DNA of 64,000 bases from Takakia lepidozioides (taxonomy: Eukaryota > Streptophyta > Takakiopsida > Takakiales > Takakiaceae), in contig CM060734.1 in the NCBI GenBank assembly GCA_030704615.1, positions 50,176,042-50,240,041 on the forward strand, read 5' to 3'. The notes under the pieces were generated by a model. It was not told where the DNA came from. It ran no database searches and saw only the letters and a program-made list of their open reading frames with translations. The position numbers and the translations under genes are program-made. Each line of letters opens with the position of its first letter. Position 1 is the stretch's first letter. Of this stretch, positions 57,754-64,000 are shown piece by piece.

Positions 57754-58468
57754 GTAACGCTCTCAGCTTTCTTTCCTCCATTGAGAGAGCTACTCCGCTG
57801 GCCTCCTTGGGTGGGATTGACAATTAGTAGGGGTTATCAGACGATAGCCCACCGCCGCGAGCTTCTTTTGTGAACATTCCGCACCTCCCAGAAGTGGTGG
57901 AAATTTGGCGGGACTTGATGAGCATAAGTCCTTCTCACCTTGCGCCAACTTGTTTGAAGTATGGGGAGTAGTTCGCACCAGACCCGATCTGAATGAAGAA
58001 GCACTGTTCTGGTGTTAAGTTTAGGAACTATCCGTGGTAAACATGATGACATGGGAATGCAAGCGACGTAGGTGAGTAAGCTGGGTGCACGACTGAAAGT
58101 GGGAGTTACCTGCTGGAGATGAGAAAAGTTTGATCTGTTTTAGAAGTCCATGGACGCCAGCTTGAAGGTCTAACACTGGTATTACAATACTGGTGTTGAT
58201 CGGAACATGTGAGTCCGCAGGTGATGTGCACTAAGAGTCACACACCTAAATAGTGTCACAATTGGTACGAATCTGAGGTATGAAAGATAGAAAGAGAGTC
58301 AGGGGTGAGGGAACTGGTGGCTTGGTAAATACCTTTTCGCTCAGCCCCAGGAGCCTCTGGAAAATCCCCTTGAGTTAAGGTCAGATTATACTGACCCTTT
58401 TGCAAGTCAACCTCATCCTCATAGGCATTCACTTTGTGCAGGAAAAGGTTCTGTTCTTCTATGTGCAG

Positions 58469-58913
58469 GTCCCGTGGAGAGGTATGATGTGTTTATCAGT
58501 CATAGAGGGCCGGACGTAAAGAAGACTTTCGTGGGCCACTTGGATGAGGCGCTGCGCACTGCTGGGTTTAAACCGTTCCTCGACGCCAAAGATATTGGTT
58601 TGGGAGAGAGTCCATCGGAGTCCATCGATCATGCTATCCGCAGTGCTCGTATCTGCATACCGGTGTTCAGTAAGGGTTATACGGAGTCCAAGTGGTGCCT
58701 GGATGAGCTATGCCTCATGTTGAAAAGCCGTGACAATGTTATCTTGCCCATCTTCTATGATGTGACACCCAGCGATGTACGTTGGCCAGATAATGGTCGT
58801 CTAAGGGCTGGGCTTGGGAAACTAAGACATCGGCACACTCATGAAGAAGTGACAAAGTGGAAGGAAGCACTCACTCAAGCATCACATCGCATGGGAGTGG
58901 AACTTGCAGATGG
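58469..58913 (+). CDS. TIR domain exon of the TIR-NB-LRR gene
   Basis: After acceptor TATGTGCAG the frame reads ERYDVFISHRGPDVKKTFVG HL, then GFKPFLDAKDIGLGES, AIRSARICIPVFSKGYTESK, WCLDELCLML, VILPIFYDVTPSDVRW. These are the TIR motifs, including the NADase-type Glu in the W-C-L-D-E-L block. Plant TIR domains cleave NAD+ on immune activation. The exon ends at GATG|G with donor GTAGGG and phase 2, joining exon 3 as A-D-G-S-E-V. Confidence 0.9.
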
Positions 58914-59956
58914 GTAGGGTGTGCAAAGTTTGCTTGCTTACTACTCCTGTATATTTGGCATGATGATGATTTACTTGATTCCCACCTCCCTCCCACTCCA
59001 GAGAACACGTCTCTTTCATAATTTTGACTCTTATAAGCATTCATTTCCCAATTGCTCCTACCTTGCTGTCTTCCTTTTATGGCTCTACTCTTGAAGTTGT
59101 GGAGGCCTTTGTCAACAACGAGGGGCTGCATGGGGATATCGTTTTCTTCTCTTGTCGGTTTTAAGGTTTTGTCATGCGTTCTTGTACCATCAGGTCATTG
59201 CACTTTCTCTTGGAGAGAAAATGATGGTGGCCTTATACTTCCATAGGTCTTCATTTTTTGCTTGGTCCATGGATGTGTGAGAGGCAGTCACCAAGTCTAT
59301 ATACTACAATTCTTAGTTCAGGGTTCATATGAATCCATGTTCATTGTTTTGTTATGGACGGCGTCTTTTATACATGCTTCTTTTTTTCTTTTTCTTTTTC
59401 TTTTTCTATTACTTTTTTGTTGCTATTTCTCTAATTGTTTTTGTTTGCTCATCTGAAAATTCCTCTATAATAACCTTAGATCAGATCTGCTCAATGCTTC
59501 TTATTTGGCTACCTTGAACTGTAAGTATGGATATATCTCCATATTCATAAAGATATTACAGCCCACTCTCTATTTCCTCATTCTTTTTATCTCCTAGGAA
59601 AGAATCGTGCATGCAAATGTAGAAGTGGGACTTTAATTATATGATTTAGGATATTTCATATAAATTTCATGATAGTTGTAATTGTTTGTTTTCTGACGAG
59701 ATCTTTTAGTGGATCTACATCATTTTTAATGGCAAAGCCCCTTGGCACTATGAGCTTTGCATAGAAAGTTGTTTGTTGCACTCTTAGATCACAAAGTGTG
59801 GTGCTGATTGTGGTGTAGATGTTGGAGCTCCTTGGAAGCTTGCTTTTGACTTTGGATAACTGATTGAAAATTACTGATTCTTAGAAGAAGCAATTCTTGA
59901 TGAGATGCTTATGGGGCACTGCCTTATGTAGCCTTATCAATACCCTTGATGTGCAG

Positions 59957-61069
59957 GTCTGAAGTGATTGTGGTGAAGAAAACTGTGAAGAAAGTTGAAG
60001 AAATTTTGAACATATTACCATTTGGAACTGCCAAACACCCTGTCGGGCTTAAGGAAAGATCAAAAATTGTAATCGAAAGTCTGCAGCTTGGTCCAGGAGT
60101 TATGACATTTGGCATATGGGGCACAGGTGGAGTGGGCAAGACGACATTAGCAAAAGAAATATACAATAGTATTTTTACTCGTTTTGAGGCGGCTAGTTTT
60201 GTGGCGGACATCAAGGAGAGAGCTAAGCAGCCTGATGGGGTCACCAACATGCAAAAGCAATTGCACGATGACATATGCAAAAATACAGATTTAAGGATGA
60301 ATTGCGTATCTCAAGGAAAAGAAATATTGAAGGCGCGCCTACGTGGGAAGAAGGTTTTGATTGTGTTGGATGACGTTGATGATCAGTCTCAAATGGATGC
60401 TCTATTGTTCGATGATGCAGAGATGTTTGGAGAACTAGAAGATGGGAGTTGTTGTGTGATGACATCACGTGACAAACGCTTGATGTTAAAACTTGGTGGT
60501 ATTTACAATGTCGAGGGTCTTTGTGAGGAAGATTCGAAGAAGTTGTTCAATTTGCATGCCTTTTCCAATTCGAACCCAAAAGAACATTTTGAAAGCTTGC
60601 AAATGATGTTGTGAAAGCTTGTGGTCGGCTTCCGTTAATTTTGGAGATAATTGGCGCATCATTGAGTGGAGAGGAGAACCAAGGCATTTGGGAAGAAGTC
60701 CTTGATAAGTTGGAGAAACACTCTTATCTCCCAGAGAACAAAAAACTATATGAGATCTTGCGAATAAGCTTTGATGCTCTTGAGGTACATCATAAAAAAA
60801 TGTTCCTTGACATTGCTTGCGTGCTCCTTGGGGAATCAAGTGAGACAGCTAAACGAGCTTGGAAAGGATCTGGGTGGTCTGCAGAGATTGGACTTCGAAA
60901 TCTCATTGATAAGGCATTGGTGAAGTTGGACTATGAACGCAGATTCTTGATGCATGATCATCTACGAGACATGGGTCGACACATTGTGATGACAGAGCCT
61001 GGTTCGCCTGAGAAGTGGAGTGGCTTTTGGGTACCCCAAGACGAAGCAACAGACTTGACTGAAAATGAG
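59957..61069 (+). pseudogene. NB-ARC exon of the TIR-NB-LRR gene, with a 1-base frameshift
   Basis: After GATGTGCAG the frame gives P-loop GIWGTGGVGKTTLAKEIYN (about 60112), kinase-2 KKVLIVLDDVDDQSQMDAL, RNBS-B GSCCVMTSRDK, RNBS-C GLCEEDSKKLFNLHAFSNSN, then HFE. At 60591-60594 one A is missing (GAAAGCTT), and the frame must shift to read KLANDVVKACGRLPLILEII (GLPL motif), MFLDIACVLLGE (RNBS-D) and RRFLMHDHLRDMG (MHD). Exon ends GAG|GTGATT. As written the protein would stop inside NB-ARC; apart from this the domain is complete, so a sequencing error or a very recent mutation are both possible. Confidence 0.9.
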
Positions 61070-61389
61070 GTGATTTCATAAAAATCGAACTCTCTATTCC
61101 ATTGTTGTTAAAGTTTGTACGATGCAAGTCAAGACTCAAATATTTGATTGATGGGTGAAGAGGGAGCGAACTGATTGTTCCAAGTGTTAACACATTTTGA
61201 GAGTTGCACAACTTCAAGGCTTGATTGTAAATCAACAACTTGATGGACATTTATTGTACAAGAGAAACACAAAATGTAATGCACGTTCAACTCTTTTCAT
61301 AGATGCCATATGATTGGAATTTCTATTTGAAGATGTCATGAATGTTATTATCTGTTGAATACAAGAATGTATGTTGTGGTGTTGTCCAG

Positions 61390-61680
61390 ATCAAATCCAA
61401 GGTCCAAGTGCTTTCACTAAAGTTGGAGAATGTGGACAGAGATTCCAAAAGATTGGCTATGGAGAGCTTTCAGACCATGAAAAAGCTAAGAATACTTTTC
61501 TTACATGATTTCACATGGGAATCTTCCATTACTTTTCCAAAGAGTTTGACATGGTTTCGCATGTGTGATTTGCGATCCGACTACTTGCCTCACGGGCTTT
61601 CTTTTGCGAACAATTTGCGCGTGCTTCATGTGCGAGACAGTACCATCCAAAAGTTGTGGGAGGAAGATCATAATAATCAG
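61390..61680 (+). CDS. NB-LRR linker exon of the TIR-NB-LRR gene
   Basis: Acceptor GTTGTCCAG. The frame reads IKSKVQVLSLKLENVDRDSK, SFQTMKKLRILFLHDF, SLTWFRMCDLRSDYLPHGLS, then LRVLHVRDSTIQKLWEED and AATCAG|GTACAT. This is the typical first LRR block (F-x-x-M-K-K-L-R-x-L; L-W). Phase 0 at both ends. Confidence 0.85.
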
Positions 61681-61846
61681 GTACATGTTACTTAAATGGA
61701 ATATCATATATTACATTAAATGTAGACTTTAGATTGTATGCTTCTTTGAAATGTTGTGTTGTAAAAAATGAGCTGGGATCAATATCTATTATTTTGAGTA
61801 AAACTAGGTGCGGATAGTAATAAATTTTGGTGATATTGTCTTGAAG

Positions 61847-64000
61847 GGTACAACACACACTTTGGCTCATATGAAAAAAGTGGAGGAAATAGAATTATCT
61901 AGGTGTTCAAGACTTGAAATGCTTCCACATTCGATTGGAGAGCTAACGATGCTTCAAAAGATGATTGTCAAGCATTGTACAACACTCAAAGGCCTGCCGG
62001 CTTCCATTGTTAAGCTTACAATGTTAAAAGTCCTCAACTTCGAGGGTTGTTCCAATATACAAGCCCTCCCTGATTGTTTGGGGTTGTTGAAAGAGCTCGA
62101 AGAGTTGGACCTCTCATCATGCACCAGCTTGGAAAGCTTGCCTGAATCCATCGGAACATTGATTCATCTCCAACAACTGCAGCTCATGAATTGTACAACA
62201 CTCAAAGGCCTGCCAGACTCCATTGGTAAACTTGCATTGTTAAAAATCCTCAATCTTCGGGGTTGTTCCAACATACAAGTCGTGCCTGATTGTTTGGGGC
62301 TGTTGAAAGAGCTCGAAGAGTTGGACCTAGAGTCTTGTACCAGCTTGGAGAGGTTGCCTGATTCCATTGGAGCATTGATTCATCTCCGAAATCTGTGGCT
62401 CGCGAATTGTACAGCACTCAAAGGCTTACCAAACTCCATTGGTAATCTTGCAAAGTTAAAAGTCCTCGTCCTTGAGGGTTGTTCCAACATACAAGCCTTG
62501 CCTGATTACTTGGAGCTATTGAAGGAGCTTGAAGAGTTGGACCTAGAGTCTTGTACCAGCTTGGAGAGGTTGCCTGATTCCATCGGAGCATTGATTCATC
62601 TCCAAATATTATGGCTCAAGAATTGTACAGCACTCAAAGGCTTGCCAGACTCCATTGGTAATCTTGCAAAGTTAAAAGTCCTCAACCTTGAGGGTTGTTC
62701 CTGCAACATACAAGCCGTGCTTGATTGTTTGGGGATATGGAAAGAGTTCGAATACTTCAATCTCTCTTCTTGCACCAACTTGGAGAGCATGCCTGTATCC
62801 ATCGGAACATTGATTCATCTCGAACAATTGTGGCTCATGAATTGTACAACACTCAAAGGCTTGCCAGACTCCATAGGTAATCTTGCATTGTTAAAAATCC
62901 TCTGTCTTCGGGGTTGTTCCAACATACAAGTCATGCCTGATTGTTTGGGGCTGTGGAAAGAGCTCGAATGCTTGGATCTCTCTTATTGCATCAGCTTGGA
63001 GAGCTTGCCAGAATCCATCGGAACATTGATTCATCTCGAACAACTGTGGCTCACGAATTGTACAACACTCAAAGGCTTGCCAGACTCCATAGGTAATCTT
63101 GCAAAGTTAAAATTCCTCGGCCTTGGGGGTTGTTCCAACATACAAGTCGTGCCTGATTGTTTGGGGCTGTGGAAAGAGTTCAAATACTTGGATCTCTATT
63201 ATTGCACGAGCTTGGAGAGGTTGCCTGATTGTTTGGGGCTGTTGAAAGAGCTCGAGGAATTGGACCTCTCTTCTTGTATGAGTTTGAAGAGGTTGCCGGA
63301 TTCCATCGGAGCATTGATTCATCTCCAAAAATTGCGGCTCAAGAATTGTACAGCACTCAAAGGCCTGCCAGACTCCATTGGTAATCTTGCAAAGTTAAAA
63401 GTCCTCAACCTTGAGGGTTGTTCCAACATACAAGTCGTGCTTGATTGTTTGGGGCTGTTGAAAGAGCTCGAAGAGTTGGACCTCTCTTCTTGTACGAGCT
63501 TAGAGAGGTTGCCGGATTCCATCGGAGCATTGATTCATCTCCAAAAATTGCGGCTCAAGAATTGTACAGCACTCAAAGGCCTGCCAGACTGCATTGGTAA
63601 TCTTGCAAAGTTAAAAGTCCTCAGCCTTGAGGGTTGTTCCAACATACAAGTCGTGCCTGATTGTTTGGGGCTGCTGAAAGAGCTCGAAGAGTTGGACCTC
63701 TCATCTTGTACGAGCTTGAAGAGGTTGCCGGATTCCATCGGAGCATTGATTCATCTCCAAAAATTGTGGCTCAAGAATTGTACAGCACTAAAAGGCCTGC
63801 CAGACTCCATTGGTAATTTTGCAAAGTTAAAAGTCCTCAACCTTGAGGGTTGTTCCAACATACAAGTCATGCTTGATTGTTTGGGGCTATTGAAAGAGCT
63901 CGAAGAGTTAGAGCTCGAAGAGTTGGACCTCTCATCTTGTACGAGTTTGGAGAGGTTGCCGGATTCCATCGGAGCATTGATTCATCTCCAAAAATTGTGG
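61847..64000 (+). CDS. LRR exon of the TIR-NB-LRR gene (runs off the window)
   Basis: After CTTGAAG the frame is open without a stop to base 64000, more than 710 codons. It starts GTTHTLAHMKKVEEIELSRC. Then come 24-residue LRRs in a fixed cycle of three: LPxSIGxLIHLxxLxLxNCT TLKG; LPDSIGNLAKLKVLNLEGCS NIQV; and xPDCLGLLKELEELDLSSCT SLER. The LRR domain of such receptors recognises ligands or guards partners. The uniform repeats suggest very recent expansion. The gene continues to the right. Confidence 0.9.
61985..64000 (+). repeat. 216-bp LRR super-repeat, nine units and continuing
   Basis: Using the word CTCAAAGGC (or its variant) as a marker, units start at 61985, 62201, 62417, 62633, 62852, 63068, 63356, 63572 and 63788. 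Spacing is 216 except +3 (one added codon, CSCNIQ), +72 (one extra LRR) and +15 (a duplicated E-L-E-E-L at about 63900-63925). All changes keep the frame. Confidence 0.95.

Noticed and set aside
61954-63969. Series of similar 65-72 residue minus-strand open frames
   Set aside because: They are antisense shadows of the 216-bp LRR repeat, which explains their regular spacing.

Overview
The window is nuclear DNA of a land plant. It has spliced genes with GT-AG introns, receptor-like kinase, TIR-NB-LRR, PLS-type PPR and trihelix sequences, and it is dominated by decayed retroelements. The TIR-NB-LRR gene argues against a grass. The retroelement load, the PPR relics and the methylase-like and ParB-like relics would fit a fern, lycophyte or bryophyte, but I cannot place it further from sequence alone.

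Layout. 0.5-0.8 kb: first exon of a purple-acid-phosphatase-like gene (minus). 3.2-11.0 kb: two damaged copies of one Ty3/gypsy chromovirus in head-to-head inverted orientation. In the left copy the reverse transcriptase core is inverted; in the right copy most of it is deleted. 11.3-13.1 kb: two ~480-bp direct repeats enclosing the last three exons of a methyltransferase-like gene. 13.2-17.2 kb: PPR and ParB-like pseudogenes (minus). 17.2-19.3 kb: the LTR and integrase end of another Ty3 element whose integrase terminates in a PHD finger, cut by a 5'-truncated L1-like LINE (19.3-23.2 kb). 24-28 kb: tRNA-derived SINEs, an integrase scrap and a PPR relic.

28.7-40.3 kb: an LRR receptor-like kinase gene (minus) resembling LRR-VIII kinases. 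It can be followed exon by exon from signal peptide through LRRNT and about nine LRR exons to the kinase domain. The exon carrying the catalytic loop and DFG motif lies on the opposite strand, and the introns are full of LINE pieces, so the locus looks broken. 41.7-46.8 kb: SINEs, a LINE tail, a second PHD-type Ty3 LTR end, and a dead Ty3 integrase. 49.8-50.8 kb: a tandemly duplicated trihelix-domain pseudogene. 51.3-57.2 kb: mostly unassigned, with SINE and LINE tails and one exon-like stretch.

57.3-64.0 kb: a TIR-NB-ARC-LRR immune-receptor gene (plus) running off the window. Its phase-compatible 5' exon would add a transmembrane segment and three 29-residue repeats in front of the TIR domain. 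Its last exon is a nearly perfect 216-bp (three-LRR) super-repeat array. One single-base frameshift lies in the NB-ARC exon.

Most of the sequence is therefore transposon strata. Host loci at the edges and in the middle are the phosphatase, the receptor kinase, the trihelix relic and the TNL receptor. All exon borders are read by eye from reading frames and splice consensus.
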